Shown: positions 17,737 to 26,787, numbered from the stretch's first letter. The stretch: 64,000 nt of DNA from Lewinella sp. 4G2 (GCF_001625015.1 NZ_LVWJ02000019.1:310001-374000); one strand, 5' to 3'. The notes: generated by a model from the sequence alone, not told the origin. Program-made: numbers and translations.

Positions 17737-20331
17737 TTACTCCACGATCAGGCGTTGGCCAAGACCGGAGGGTTGACCGTTTTCGTCCAGGGGCTGCACA
17801 AAATACAGACCAGCCTTTACATCCTGCAGCGACAGTTCGGTTTTCATGCCCCGTGCTTTCGTCCGGACAATCTCCCTGCCAGCAATGTCGTACAAACGGT
17901 ATCCGTCTGCTTCCCCCTCAAGGGTAACCTGCCCGCGCGCGGGGTTCGGGTAAATAGCAATGGGCGCTGCCGCGGGTGCAGTGTCAGGACCGAATAAAGA
18001 GACCAACTCGTCCACCCGGAAGTCCCAAGCGCCACGGCCGTAGGTACCGAAACGGGCGATGCCCTTCTCCGGGACGAACTCCACCGAGTAGTAACGCATC
18101 GTGGGGGCGAACTGCCCCGTAAGGTCAAACCACCGCTCTTCACTTTCCAGGTAAACAAACGGGCCGGATTCCGTTGCCGCAAAAAGCATGGTCTCATCTT
18201 CGTTCGAAGCTAGACCGTGCACCACCGTGGGCGGCAAGCCTTCGCTGATGGGTTCGAAATTGTCACCTCCATCCTTCGATCGCCAGACCGGTGGATTGCT
18301 GTAGCCAGAACCACCTAACCACACCGTTTCGGCCTCCGTCTTGGAAGCGTGGATGGCCTGCCCGTAGAGGTACCATCCTTCGGGGATGAAGTTGAGCGTT
18401 CGGTCCCAGGTCTGCCCGCGGTCGTCGGAAGCAAAGAAGTTCCCTTCTTCCGTTGCCACGTAGAAGCGGTCCGGATTGAGCGGTGAGTAGGTCATGGCGG
18501 AGAGCTTCCCAGCTGCCGCGTCGATAAAGTCAAAGGGAAGGTCCGTGGCTTCGATCTCGCCGATGGCACGATTCAGTTTCAGTTCCACCAGAAACGATCC
18601 GGGGCGCTCGGAATTAGCACTACCACCAGCCAGGTAAGCAACGAGTTGCCCGTCCGTTCGTGGTGCGGACATCAGCGGGTTGATCCAGATAAATTCATCC
18701 GGGCTGTTGAGCTCGTAGCGATCAAAACCATTGTAGTACTTTCCGGCATCGTCCCAATCGTAAAACCCATAAACTACTCCCCGAGGATAAACGGTAAACA
18801 TGGCTTCCCCTTCGTTGGCAAAATCAATGTGTCCAAAGTCACCCCCGAACCACTTGTAGCCGCCCGTGATGCTTTCAGCTCCATTCTCCAGGTCGTTCAG
18901 TACCTGGAAACCCTGGTCCTGCGAGCCCGCGAAGATCTCGTCGGGGTTCCGAGGGTTGGTTCGCACGTCGTAATACTGGGCTACATTCAGGCCCCGCTGG
19001 GCAATGCTGTACCACAGGCTATCGGTGGGGTTGAGCTGATTCAAACCGCCGTGGTTACTTACCAGCATCTGCTTTTCACCCGTTTCATCTTCCACCTCGA
19101 GGAGGCGCATGATGTCAGCGTGGAGGTACTTGACCGGGTCTTCGCGGTTCTGGAACCACTCGTTGGGGAAGTAAAAGGTCTGTCCACCATCGCGGCTCAC
19201 CCATAGTTCTACTGCGCCCCAGGCTACGAAATCCGGGTCGGAAGGCCGTACGTAGATGGACTGGTAACGCCAGGGCACTTTCTCAAGATCCGGCAGGCGG
19301 CTCCACGTTCCACCGTCGTCGTCACTGCGGTGTAGTTCCTGTCCGGACTGCAGGTAAAAGCGCAGGCTATCCACCGTTCCCGGCTCGTTGGTTGCGGTGA
19401 TGCGCGAGCGTAGGTCCGCATCCACGGGGATATTCGCTAATTCGGTAAAGTCACCGTTCGGTGAGTTCTGGTCCAATTCATAAAGCCCGATGCTAAACGT
19501 TAAGTTGGGGCTTGTTCTCCGGGTGGCGTAGAATAGCCGATTAATTCCCACGGGGCTGTACAGGTGGGTGATGGTCTGCACGTAATCTGGTGTCGCTTCC
19601 GCCGGGGTATTCATACTCGTGTAGGTCCGCCCTCCATCAGGTGATTGAAAAAGGAGGTACCGTAAGCGATCCACCTGCATAGATGCGTAAGCCATATTTC
19701 CCACTACTTGCGGGGAGAAGAAGCGAGTGATTTGCTCGGGCCGCAACGTTTGCCCGTTTAAAGAAACGGTCGCAAATTCCCAGGTAAGGCCATCGTCCTC
19801 CGAGTACATCGGCCGGTTGTCTGCGTACGCGATCAGGTTACGCCCGGTTGTCGTCGGCACCAGCCCTAGGTATTCCCGGCTGAAGTAGATATCGTGGTTG
19901 ACGAGGCTATACTCTTGTTTCGGGTAGTCCATCTCCCAAATCGCACCGCCGGCGGACATGATGAAAAGCCGGTCCGGGTTTTCCGGGTCCTGAATCACGT
20001 CGTGGATGCTTCCGGCAATCGTGTTGCTGCCGCGCTCAAACCACTCGCCACTCAGGAGACCGTCGGCGAATGTTTCCACGCTTTTCTTCCGTGGGCCGTT
20101 TTTACGCTTGCGGTGGCGGGCCATGGCGTTTTCGGCTTCCAGCTTTTCCCAGTCCGTACCGGGCGCGGCGCGGTGGATCGCCTCCAGCCAAGCCTCGCGG
20201 TATTCGTGGTTTTCCTCGCCTTCGCCCATGGGTTCGGCGGGGATGGAAAGTAGGTTGTCCGGTTGGACCTGGGCGCTGTCGCAGGATGCGAGGCAAAGAC
20301 TAAGAAAAAGGAATAGGGCAAGGTTCTTCAT
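17737..20331 (-). CDS. BNR/sortilin-type beta-propeller lipoprotein with T9SS domain
   Basis: 864 aa from the ATG at 20331. N-terminus is a lipoprotein signal (MKNLALFLFLSLCLASC, Cys17). The body holds repeated Asp-box turns (SEDDGLTWEF, SPDGGRTYTS, SDDDGGTWSRL, SRDGGQTFYF, SDDRGQTWDR, SKDGGDNFEP), as in VPS10/sortilin or exo-sialidase-like propellers. The last ~75 residues are a type A T9SS sorting domain (IAIYPNPARGQVTLEGE...GLYFVQP). Carrying both a lipobox and a T9SS domain is odd, since the two anchor a protein by different routes. The linker just before the sorting domain, APAAAP, is encoded by an 18-bp repeat copy. Substrate unknown. Confidence 0.85.
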   Translation of the reverse strand: MKNLALFLFLSLCLASCDSAQVQPDNLLSIPAEPMGEGEENHEYREAWLEAIHRAAPGTDWEKLEAENAMARHRKRKNGPRKKSVETFADGLLSGEWFERGSNTIAGSIHDVIQDPENPDRLFIMSAGGAIWEMDYPKQEYSLVNHDIYFSREYLGLVPTTTGRNLIAYADNRPMYSEDDGLTWEFATVSLNGQTLRPEQITRFFSPQVVGNMAYASMQVDRLRYLLFQSPDGGRTYTSMNTPAEATPDYVQTITHLYSPVGINRLFYATRRTSPNLTFSIGLYELDQNSPNGDFTELANIPVDADLRSRITATNEPGTVDSLRFYLQSGQELHRSDDDGGTWSRLPDLEKVPWRYQSIYVRPSDPDFVAWGAVELWVSRDGGQTFYFPNEWFQNREDPVKYLHADIMRLLEVEDETGEKQMLVSNHGGLNQLNPTDSLWYSIAQRGLNVAQYYDVRTNPRNPDEIFAGSQDQGFQVLNDLENGAESITGGYKWFGGDFGHIDFANEGEAMFTVYPRGVVYGFYDWDDAGKYYNGFDRYELNSPDEFIWINPLMSAPRTDGQLVAYLAGGSANSERPGSFLVELKLNRAIGEIEATDLPFDFIDAAAGKLSAMTYSPLNPDRFYVATEEGNFFASDDRGQTWDRTLNFIPEGWYLYGQAIHASKTEAETVWLGGSGYSNPPVWRSKDGGDNFEPISEGLPPTVVHGLASNEDETMLFAATESGPFVYLESEERWFDLTGQFAPTMRYYSVEFVPEKGIARFGTYGRGAWDFRVDELVSLFGPDTAPAAAPIAIYPNPARGQVTLEGEADGYRLYDIAGREIVRTKARGMKTELSLQDVKAGLYFVQPLDENGQPSGLGQRLIVE
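17963..17980 (+). repeat. 18-bp dispersed repeat inside the BNR lipoprotein gene
   Basis: GGCGCTGCCGCGGGTGCA; read on the minus strand it encodes APAAAP exactly between the propeller and the T9SS domain. Confidence 0.85.
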
Positions 20332-20505
20332 AGTGCAATAGGGTGTGTGTGGAAATACTTGACAGTCAAGGTAATACCTGGGTAAGTTGTACCGCAAAAT
20401 TTTGTTGCGATACTGATGTTTCAATTAGTGTGAATTCATCTTCGGTCGGCGGGATTACGCACCGCCCGCCCAATTCAACAATTTGTTTTTACTCGAATCA
20501 CGACC

Positions 20506-20513
20506 TACTTTTA
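20506..20513 (+). promoter_or_regulatory. Candidate promoter of the 230-aa hypothetical
   Basis: TACTTTTA at 20506-20513 with TTTG at 20482-20485, a 20-nt spacer as in Bacteroidota promoters. The ATG candidates are at 20528 and 20546. Confidence 0.45.
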
Positions 20514-20545
20514 CGTGGTATTCCTTTATGTACGCTGATCCCAAG

Positions 20546-21238
20546 ATGAAAAAGCAAAAAGTAAACCGCAAGTATAATTTCCCCGACGCTGACCTCTATC
20601 AGATGTGTATGGACGCCATCCGGCTGGCTAAGCGGGACCTCGCCCACTTCAAGGAATACAACTACGATGGCCGCCGGCTGAAGGGCTTCCACGACCGCTG
20701 CGCCAAATTCATCGAAGGCCCCGACGACGATGAATTACTGGGTGACCAGATGATCGTTACCGACAAAAAGTACGAGGCCGCCGACCAGGTCCGCCACGCC
20801 GTCCGCTCCGTGATGACCCGCGTGCGAATGAAGTTCAGCAACCGAACGGGACGCTACCGCAAATTCGGCACCGCTAAAATTGGTGACATGACGGACGCCC
20901 AACTCCTCTTCTGTGGCCGCCGCGTAATTCGTGTCGCCCGCGCCCAGTGGCCCTTCCTGGAGGAGACCGGCCTCAACGAGGGCCACCTCGAAAAGCTCGC
21001 TAACGCCTGCAAACGGTTTGAACAAGCGATGAACATCCAGCAGGATAAGGTCGCGGATCGGGACATCGCCGTCGAATCTCGTATCGACATCGGCAACCTA
21101 CTTTACGACGAGATGATCAAAGTCTGCGACATAGGAAAGGACATCTGGGCCGAGACCGACCGGGCCAAGTACGATGCTTATTGCATCTACGAGAGCAACA
21201 ACGAGCAGAAGATCATCGCCAAGTCCAAACAGTCCTGA
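20546..21238 (+). CDS. Hypothetical cytoplasmic alpha-helical protein
   Basis: 230 aa (start 20546; ATG 20528 would add six residues). It begins MKKQKVNRKYNFPDADLYQ and is Lys/Arg/Asp-rich, mostly helical, with two similar halves each containing a D-A-x-x-L/Y-x-x-C/G-R-x-A/V-x-R helix (DADLYQMCMDAIRLAKRD; DAQLLFCGRRVIRVARAQW), which suggests an internal duplication. No signal peptide or membrane segment. I do not recognise the family. Confidence 0.7.
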   Translation: MKKQKVNRKYNFPDADLYQMCMDAIRLAKRDLAHFKEYNYDGRRLKGFHDRCAKFIEGPDDDELLGDQMIVTDKKYEAADQVRHAVRSVMTRVRMKFSNRTGRYRKFGTAKIGDMTDAQLLFCGRRVIRVARAQWPFLEETGLNEGHLEKLANACKRFEQAMNIQQDKVADRDIAVESRIDIGNLLYDEMIKVCDIGKDIWAETDRAKYDAYCIYESNNEQKIIAKSKQS

Positions 21239-22110
21239 GTTACATCCTCCTTACCACCGACACGATCTTAGTACTCCTTTGCTGTCCATTCTTCTGCTGG
21301 TGGGCCGTTCGCCGAGGGAGCCTGACGCTTGGTGGTGCCCTGGCGGCAGTGGCCATTGCACTGAGCGTGACGTTCAGTATCGGTTCCTTTTACCTCCTTC
21401 CCCTCCTTGTATTTTTCGGCTCGAGCACGCTGATTGGAAAATTCCTCCCCTCCCAGCAGGTAGCAGCAGATGATAACCACGGAAAGGCACGAAACGCAAT
21501 TCAAGTTTTGGCGAATGGCGGGCTGTACGCAATTGTGGCAATACTGTCCTACTTACACGTACTACGCGCTGATAAAGAACTTGGTGATATCATTTTAATG
21601 GTCCCGACAACTCCGGATGATGCGTACTATTACGCCCTCTACGTTCTAGCCGCCATCGCCACGGCGGATACCTGGAGCAGCGAAGTTGGCCAGTACTTCA
21701 GCCAACCGACCTACGACTTGCTTCGCGGGAAGAAAGTACCGCCTGGCCTCAGTGGTGGGGTAAGTGTATCCGGAAGCGTGGCTGGTTTAGCGGGTTCCTT
21801 CCTCATTGCCTTACTAAGCCTGATCGATCCCAGGCTGACTGGAAGCCAAGTACTCATGATCACTTGTGCTGGCTTCCTCGGGATGTTGATTGATAGCTTG
21901 CTGGGCGCTTCGCTCCAGTCCACCTATTACGATAGTCAACGCGACTTGCTGCTGGATAGCCAGCTTACGGGATCGACCCTGGCGCGTGGCTACGCCTGGA
22001 TGACGAATGATCTAGTTAATCTCCTCGCCCTGGCTATCGGTCTTCTTGTGTGGTACTTTTTATTGTATCCCTTCTTCCTCGGTTTCTCCTCTCCTCCCGT
22101 CGTCCTGTAA
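21181..22110 (+). CDS. DUF92 family integral membrane protein
   Basis: 309 aa as given from ATG 21181, but this overlaps the previous gene by 58 bp, so the true start is probably later, near LSYILLTTD at 21234-21260, possibly a CTG. About seven membrane helices. DUF92 marks: RKA-like AxQVLANGGLYAI, then TADTWSSEVGQ and PPGLSGGVSVSGSVAGLAGS and GMLIDSLLGA. The family includes human TMEM19 and the plant phytyl-phosphate kinase VTE6, so an isoprenoid/lipid phosphate kinase role is possible but unproven. A DUF2064 gene follows 61 bp downstream. Confidence 0.8.
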   Translation: MHLREQQRAEDHRQVQTVLSYILLTTDTILVLLCCPFFCWWAVRRGSLTLGGALAAVAIALSVTFSIGSFYLLPLLVFFGSSTLIGKFLPSQQVAADDNHGKARNAIQVLANGGLYAIVAILSYLHVLRADKELGDIILMVPTTPDDAYYYALYVLAAIATADTWSSEVGQYFSQPTYDLLRGKKVPPGLSGGVSVSGSVAGLAGSFLIALLSLIDPRLTGSQVLMITCAGFLGMLIDSLLGASLQSTYYDSQRDLLLDSQLTGSTLARGYAWMTNDLVNLLALAIGLLVWYFLLYPFFLGFSSPPVVL

Positions 22111-22130
22111 ACCTTACGTTCTGGCCGTTG

Positions 22131-22138
22131 TACTTTGG
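22131..22138 (+). promoter_or_regulatory. Weak -7-like box before the DUF2064 gene
   Basis: TACTTTGG, one base from TAnnTTTG, 33 nt before the proposed ATC start. No clear -33 element. Confidence 0.25.
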
Positions 22139-22171
22139 CGAGCAGTGAGCCACTCATCTAAAGACTGATCC

Positions 22172-22792
22172 ATCAAGCCCTACCCTACTTCCCCCGCCCT
22201 CATTTTATTCGTAAAGAACCCGATACCGGGAAAAACGAAAACGCGCCTGGCAGCCAGTGTTGGTGACGACATGGCCCTTAAAATGTACGGCATCCTCACC
22301 CGCTGGACGCGTGACCAGGCGGCCGGCCTGGGGGATGCCGTAACCCGCTACGTTTACTATTCCAGCTTTATTCCTGATAACGATGATTGGCCGGAAGTGG
22401 ATTTCAGCAAACGATTGCAGCAGGGGGATGACTTAGGTAGTAGAATGCAGGCAGCCTTCAGTGAAGTGTTCGCCGCCGGCCACGATGCCATAATAGTCAT
22501 TGGAAGTGATTGTCCGGGCATCACGACGGCGTACCTAGAGCAAGCTTTTGCTGCGTTAACCTTACATGATGTTGTAGTAGGTCCAGCGTTGGACGGCGGT
22601 TATACCCTGCTGGGCACCAGAAAAGAGGACGCCGACCTGTTTAGTGATATTAGTTGGAGCACCAACACGGTGTTACGAGAGACACTAACTAAGGCCACTC
22701 AACAACAACTAACCTACGTAGAACAAGAAACGCTTTCTGACGTTGATTATCTTGAAGACTGGCAAAGTTACGGCTGGCCCTTACCCAAGTAA
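22172..22792 (+). CDS. DUF2064 (TIGR04282-type) glycosyltransferase with no usual start codon
   Basis: The first ATG (22271) would give 173 aa, but the 5' flank encodes, in frame and without a stop, the conserved N-terminus LILFVKNPIPGKTKTRLAASVGDD. Reading back from there reaches a TGA at 22166-22168 with no ATG, GTG or TTG between, so initiation must use a rare codon such as ATC (22172) or ATT (22202), or the start has been lost by mutation. The rest fits a GT-A fold: VIGSDCPGITTAYLEQAF, VVVGPALDGGYTLLG and DVDYLEDW. Members are putative nucleotide-sugar-type transferases. Given as 206 aa from ATC; the exact start is uncertain. Confidence 0.75.
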   Translation: MKPYPTSPALILFVKNPIPGKTKTRLAASVGDDMALKMYGILTRWTRDQAAGLGDAVTRYVYYSSFIPDNDDWPEVDFSKRLQQGDDLGSRMQAAFSEVFAAGHDAIIVIGSDCPGITTAYLEQAFAALTLHDVVVGPALDGGYTLLGTRKEDADLFSDISWSTNTVLRETLTKATQQQLTYVEQETLSDVDYLEDWQSYGWPLPK

Positions 22793-22867
22793 GCTAGTTA
22801 AACCGTCAGTTGTTAACATTTTGCGCTCATTTTGGATTGTTTCCTTTTATAACAATTCTTTAGGGCA

Positions 22868-22875
22868 TACATTTG
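22868..22875 (+). promoter_or_regulatory. -7 box of a probable small RNA
   Basis: TACATTTG matches TAnnTTTG exactly and lies in a gene-free spacer about 95 nt before an intrinsic terminator. A clear -33 TTG at the right distance is not seen. Confidence 0.45.
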
Positions 22876-22879
22876 CATT

Positions 22880-23012
22880 CACAGTTTATACACACTAGTC
22901 TTACGCTCTCAAGAAAAACAACCTTATACCACCCATCTCCAAGAATTTTGACAGTGTGTTTTCCGCGTGTCCCGGAGTCTCGATGTTCTATCGACTCCGG
23001 GATTTTGCTTTT
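22880..23012 (+). ncRNA. Candidate small RNA of about 130 nt
   Basis: Bounded by an exact -7 box (22868-22875) and a strong terminator hairpin (22971-23001 plus T-rich tail). It lies between the end of the DUF2064 gene and the convergent AI-2E gene and holds no credible ORF; the only frame (63 aa) would run through the terminator. The 5' part is unstructured and pyrimidine-rich, as in base-pairing RNAs. Ends are estimates. It could instead be the long 3' UTR of the DUF2064 gene. Confidence 0.45.
22971..23012 (+). terminator. Intrinsic terminator of the candidate small RNA
   Basis: CCCGGAGTC (22971-22979) pairs with GACTCCGGG (22993-23001), with an inner CGAT/ATCG extension, followed by ATTTTGCTTTTT. 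The T-rich side is on the plus strand only. Confidence 0.8.
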
Positions 23013-23101
23013 TAGCGCGATTGGCAGAACAATCATCTCACATTGCCCCTCCAGGCACTTGTGATTGAGGCACTGCTTTAAGGCAAACAAATTTCACTGG
23101 A

Positions 23102-24376
23102 TCAAGCCGGTCGCTTCCCAATCTCAACCCGTCCGTTCCGGCTTAGCAGAATGGCGACATTCCGCGTGGTGGGGAATTGAGCGCAGACGATGATCGTCGC
23201 CACGGTGATCGGCACACTCAGCAACATGCCTACTATTCCCCACAGCATGGACCACAAGATCAGGGAAAGGACGACCACTAAGGGGCTGATGTTAAGGGTA
23301 TTGCCCATCAAACGGGGCTCTAAGATATTTCCTACGGCCACCTGAATAGCGGAAACGCCAATCACAATGACCAAAAAAGGCGTCAAGGTATCAAACTGGA
23401 TGAGCGCCAAGGTCCCCGGCAAAAAGGTGGCCACGACCGATCCCACCGTAGGGATGTAGTTGAAAATGAAGATCAGGAAAGCCCAGAACAAGGCAAAGTC
23501 TACCCCCACGGCAACGAATACGATGTAGCTCAATACCGCCGTGATGAGGCTGGTCAAGGTTTTCACCCCCAAGTAGGTTCGCATGGCGGAGTTCACTTGC
23601 CTTAGCGTGATGGATAGTCGGTTAGCTTCTGTCAGGTCTAAGCCAAGGGCTGCCATCTTGCGGCCAAACATCCCTTGCTCAAGGAGAAAGAAAAGTACGT
23701 AGAGCAGGACAAGTAGTAGCGTCTTTGCGAAATTGGTTAGGCTCGCTAATACCTCAGAACTGTACTCCCACAAGAATTCATTCAACCGCAACTCTTCAAT
23801 GGTGGGAGGTGTGGCGCTCGGACGTACCATCGCGTAAACGCGTGCAATTTGGGCGTCTACACGCGGTAAGTACTTCCCGCTGTCGTCGACAAATCCCTGT
23901 ACGGTGGCTACGATGGAGTCCCCAATAAAGTAAAGCGCCAGGCCTATGAATAGTAAGGACATCCCTTGCGCCAGTGCCTCCGGAATTTTACGTCCTAACA
24001 GTGGTAGCCGCTCAAACTGCTCACTAAGCGCAATCACGAGGTACCAAACTACCAGCGCCAGAAAAATAGGCACGAGGTAAGATTTGCCCACAACGATCAG
24101 GACAAACATCAAACTGATGGTAATCAGCCATGCAGCCACCCTCGTAATCTTCAGGGAGACTGGCTTACGAATAATCGACTTGATATCCGTCTGCTGGCTA
24201 TCGATCGATACGTTATCAGTACTAATGTTAATATCACCGTTGGCGGATTCCTGGCTTTGCTTCCCCAACTCTCTGTGAGTTGATTCAGCGCCCGAATCTT
24301 CGTTCACACGAATGACGACCGACTCTTCGCGTGCCGCTCCCTCGCTGGGGCTTATGTCAGTCGGATCTTTCGCCAC
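23102..24376 (-). CDS. AI-2E/PerM family transporter
   Basis: 424 aa. After a charged N-terminal tail of about 75 residues, eight hydrophobic segments match the AI-2E family (formerly UPF0118). Recognisable are LVLLYVLFFLLEQ, a segment around 255-300 with GVKTLTSLITAVLSYIVFVAVGVDFALFWAFLIFIFNYIPTVGSVVATFLP, and LEPRLMGNTLNISPLVVVLSLILWSMLWGIVGMLLSVPITV. Members export autoinducer-2 or act as Na+/H+ antiporters; the substrate here is unknown. The gene lies 14 bp downstream of a lipoprotein gene, so they probably share a transcript. Confidence 0.9.
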   Translation of the reverse strand: MAKDPTDISPSEGAAREESVVIRVNEDSGAESTHRELGKQSQESANGDINISTDNVSIDSQQTDIKSIIRKPVSLKITRVAAWLITISLMFVLIVVGKSYLVPIFLALVVWYLVIALSEQFERLPLLGRKIPEALAQGMSLLFIGLALYFIGDSIVATVQGFVDDSGKYLPRVDAQIARVYAMVRPSATPPTIEELRLNEFLWEYSSEVLASLTNFAKTLLLVLLYVLFFLLEQGMFGRKMAALGLDLTEANRLSITLRQVNSAMRTYLGVKTLTSLITAVLSYIVFVAVGVDFALFWAFLIFIFNYIPTVGSVVATFLPGTLALIQFDTLTPFLVIVIGVSAIQVAVGNILEPRLMGNTLNISPLVVVLSLILWSMLWGIVGMLLSVPITVATIIVCAQFPTTRNVAILLSRNGRVEIGKRPA

Positions 24377-24390
24377 GGTATGGGTGTTTG

Positions 24391-25200
24391 CTAGTTCTCG
24401 TAAATTATCAGCCCATCAGAAAAGCTCTCGATAAAACTAAGGCAATTCTTACGGGGCCGGCAAATCAGGTACCCACGGCAGTCGTAGAGGTACTGCCCTT
24501 CGGCAGATTCGATCAGGTAAACGTACCGGCCTTCCTTCCAGGGAAAGCGGGTAATGTAGGTGGCACCGACACTTTTGGCGGCGTCCAGCAACCACTGCGC
24601 TGGGCGGTCGTACGCTTCACAAACGACCGGCCGGGGTAGTCCGCTGCTCACCCGCAAGAGACGCATACACGTAATTCTGATGACGGCATCTACGTTCTGG
24701 CAGGGGCTGCTTTCGAAGGATCTCATGTATTCAAAACCAATGCTGATCCGCGTTCCGGCTTCCAGCGGTTCCCCCCGGGGCTTGATCCCGACGCGCAATA
24801 GCGCACCACTATCCGTTTCCAGGAGGATACCGCAACCGTCCAGGCCATCGTAATTTCTTACCTCCACGGCCAGTGAACACTTGTTGCGGGGCCGGGGCAT
24901 GATGGGTTTCGGCGTTACCGAACGCTGAATGAAAGGCTCGTACCGCGTTGGAGGGATAACCGGCGGCAGGTACGGCCCGGTAGGTGAAGGGTCATCCTCC
25001 CTTCCTCTGACTGGCTCCGGATCAGTAGTAGTCGTTGTTCCGGGGTCAGTACCGGTAGTCGTGGACCCACTGTCACCGACGATGACGGGCACCTCCGTAT
25101 CATCGTAACGGTCATCATCACCGGGGTCGACGACCGGGCGTAGGGACCGGCAGGACGCGATCAGGATGACGAGTAGAAATAGGGGCCAAAGGGATTTCAA
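24391..25200 (-). CDS. Hypothetical lipoprotein
   Basis: 269 aa if translation begins at the TTG at 25200, which gives a textbook lipoprotein signal (KSLWPLFLLVILIASC). A TTG at 25239 is also in frame and would add 13 residues. There is no ATG at a suitable place. After the Cys comes a Thr/Asp/Pro-rich linker (about 30-80), then a Cys-containing globular domain (MRSFESSPCQNVDAVIRITCMRLL, YLYDCRGYLICRPRKNC) whose end resembles extracellular enzyme-inhibitor or trypsin-inhibitor-like cores, but I do not recognise the family. Co-oriented with the AI-2E gene. Confidence 0.65.
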   Translation of the reverse strand: MKSLWPLFLLVILIASCRSLRPVVDPGDDDRYDDTEVPVIVGDSGSTTTGTDPGTTTTTDPEPVRGREDDPSPTGPYLPPVIPPTRYEPFIQRSVTPKPIMPRPRNKCSLAVEVRNYDGLDGCGILLETDSGALLRVGIKPRGEPLEAGTRISIGFEYMRSFESSPCQNVDAVIRITCMRLLRVSSGLPRPVVCEAYDRPAQWLLDAAKSVGATYITRFPWKEGRYVYLIESAEGQYLYDCRGYLICRPRKNCLSFIESFSDGLIIYEN

Positions 25201-25280
25201 AAGCTTGGTATTACTGATGAGTAAGTCAGGTACAGGCAAACGCCCTGAGAGAACACAAATATCGCTGCGCCAAAAATGCT

Positions 25281-25288
25281 TATTTTTG
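25281..25288 (+). promoter_or_regulatory. Candidate -7 box upstream of icd
   Basis: TATTTTTG matches TAnnTTTG exactly, 138 nt before the icd ATG. No good -33 TTG is visible. Confidence 0.4.
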
Positions 25289-25426
25289 CACGCCCGAACG
25301 GTAAAGATCGGAAGATTTACCCACCTTCGGGCTTAATTAGTGGTCCGCAGCCAGAACGCATTCAGTTTTGCACGGTTACCCCTAGCGATAATCCAATCTA
25401 AATCAACCAGAATAACCCTCCAACCA

Positions 25427-26653
25427 ATGAGCGGAACCAAAATCACCATCTCCGGCGGTAAACTCAACGTCCCTAACGACCCCATTATTCCCTTCATTGA
25501 GGGAGACGGCATTGGCCCCGATATCTGGGCAGCCGCCAGCCGGGTACTGGAAGCCGCCGTGGAAAAAGCCTACAACGGTGAAAAGTCCATCGTCTGGAAA
25601 GAAGTCCTCGCTGGCCAGAAGGCCATGGACCAAACCAATGAGTGGCTACCCCAGGCAACGCTGGATGCCATCGAAGAGCACCTCGTTTCCATCAAAGGTC
25701 CCCTTACTACCCCCATTGGTGGTGGTATCCGCTCCCTCAACGTGGCCTTGCGCCAGAAGCTGGATCTCTACGCTTGTGTACGCCCCGTACAGTACTTCGA
25801 AGGCGTTCCCAGCCCGGTCAAGCACCCCGAAGACGTAGACATGATCATCTTCCGGGAAAATACGGAGGACATTTACGCCGGCATCGAATTCGCCGAAGGC
25901 ACCGATGAGAACAAGCAGTTCCTCAGCTGGCTGAAGGAGAACTACCCCGAGCGCTACGCGAAGGTCCGCTTCCCCGACACGGTTGGCATCGGCATTAAGC
26001 CCGTATCTCAGGAAGGCACCAACCGCCTCGTGAAGGCTGCCATCCAGTACGCAATCGATAATAATAAGGATAGTGTGACCCTCGTCCATAAGGGTAACAT
26101 CATGAAGTTTACGGAAGGCTCCTTCCGCGACTGGGGTTACGAAACCGCTGCGCAGGACTTCGACGGCACCGAACTCGACGGTGGCCCCTGGCACACCATC
26201 AAGGTGGGTGACCGTACCATCACCATCAAGGACGTTATCGCTGATGCCATGCTGCAGCAGATCATCCTCCGCCCGAAGGAGTACAGTGTGATCGCTACCC
26301 TTAACCTCAACGGTGATTACATCTCCGACGCCCTCGCCGCTCAGGTTGGTGGTATCGGTATCGCTCCCGGCGCCAACATTAACTACAGCACCGGAGTCTC
26401 CATCTTCGAGGCTACCCACGGTACGGCACCGAAGTACACGGGCCAGGACAAGGTGAACCCATCTTCCGTCATCCTTTCCGGAGAAATGATGTTCCGCTAC
26501 CTCGGTTGGCCGGAAGCTGCCGACCTCATCATTAAAGGCATCGAAGGATCTATCGCCAAGAAACGCGTTACCTACGATTTCGAACGCCTGATGGACGGCG
26601 CTACCCTCCTCAAGTGTAGCGAGTTCGGTGATGAGATCATCGCCAACATGTAA
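25427..26653 (+). CDS. icd: NADP-dependent isocitrate dehydrogenase
   Basis: 408 aa. Oxidatively decarboxylates isocitrate to 2-oxoglutarate in the TCA cycle, cytoplasmic homodimer. Typical motifs: [14 protein letters not shown] at the N-terminus, the substrate site [19 protein letters not shown] with Ser103 (the residue phosphorylated by AceK in E. coli), [12 protein letters not shown], and [26 protein letters not shown]. The start at 25427 matches family N-termini (the track's earlier in-frame start adds 29 unlikely residues). Followed by two tandem terminators. Confidence 0.97.
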   Translation: MSGTKITISGGKLNVPNDPIIPFIEGDGIGPDIWAAASRVLEAAVEKAYNGEKSIVWKEVLAGQKAMDQTNEWLPQATLDAIEEHLVSIKGPLTTPIGGGIRSLNVALRQKLDLYACVRPVQYFEGVPSPVKHPEDVDMIIFRENTEDIYAGIEFAEGTDENKQFLSWLKENYPERYAKVRFPDTVGIGIKPVSQEGTNRLVKAAIQYAIDNNKDSVTLVHKGNIMKFTEGSFRDWGYETAAQDFDGTELDGGPWHTIKVGDRTITIKDVIADAMLQQIILRPKEYSVIATLNLNGDYISDALAAQVGGIGIAPGANINYSTGVSIFEATHGTAPKYTGQDKVNPSSVILSGEMMFRYLGWPEAADLIIKGIEGSIAKKRVTYDFERLMDGATLLKCSEFGDEIIANM

Positions 26654-26706
26654 ACCAGCTTCGGCTTACAAGAACCGGTATTCGTAGAAGCCTGAGCTGG
26701 TTTTTT
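26653..26706 (+). terminator. First intrinsic terminator of icd
   Basis: AACCAGCT (26653-26660) pairs with AGCTGGTT (26695-26702), loop of 34 nt that may hold inner structure, then six Ts. The stem overlaps the icd stop codon. Confidence 0.7.
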
Positions 26707-26719
26707 ATCAGAATACCCT

Positions 26720-26754
26720 ACGCTCGGTCCCTCCCCAGGGATCGGGCGTTTTTT
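26720..26754 (+). terminator. Second, tandem intrinsic terminator after icd
   Basis: ACGCTCGGTCCCT pairs with AGGGATCGGGCGT (G-T pairs allowed) around a CCCC loop, followed by TTTTTT. Confidence 0.8.
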
Positions 26755-26787
26755 ATTTGGTGCGATAAAGAATGATGGTGTGATTCC

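Noticed and set aside
20272-20290. GGCGCTGTCGCAGGATGCG, a near-match to the 18-bp repeat in the BNR lipoprotein signal region
   Set aside because: It has an inserted base and two changes and coincides with a functional Cys-Asp-Ser-Ala lipobox context; could be a decayed copy, but chance or protein constraint explains it as well.
22873-23064. 63-aa plus-strand ORF at the candidate small RNA
   Set aside because: It runs through a strong terminator hairpin and has no start signal; the sequence is better explained as RNA.
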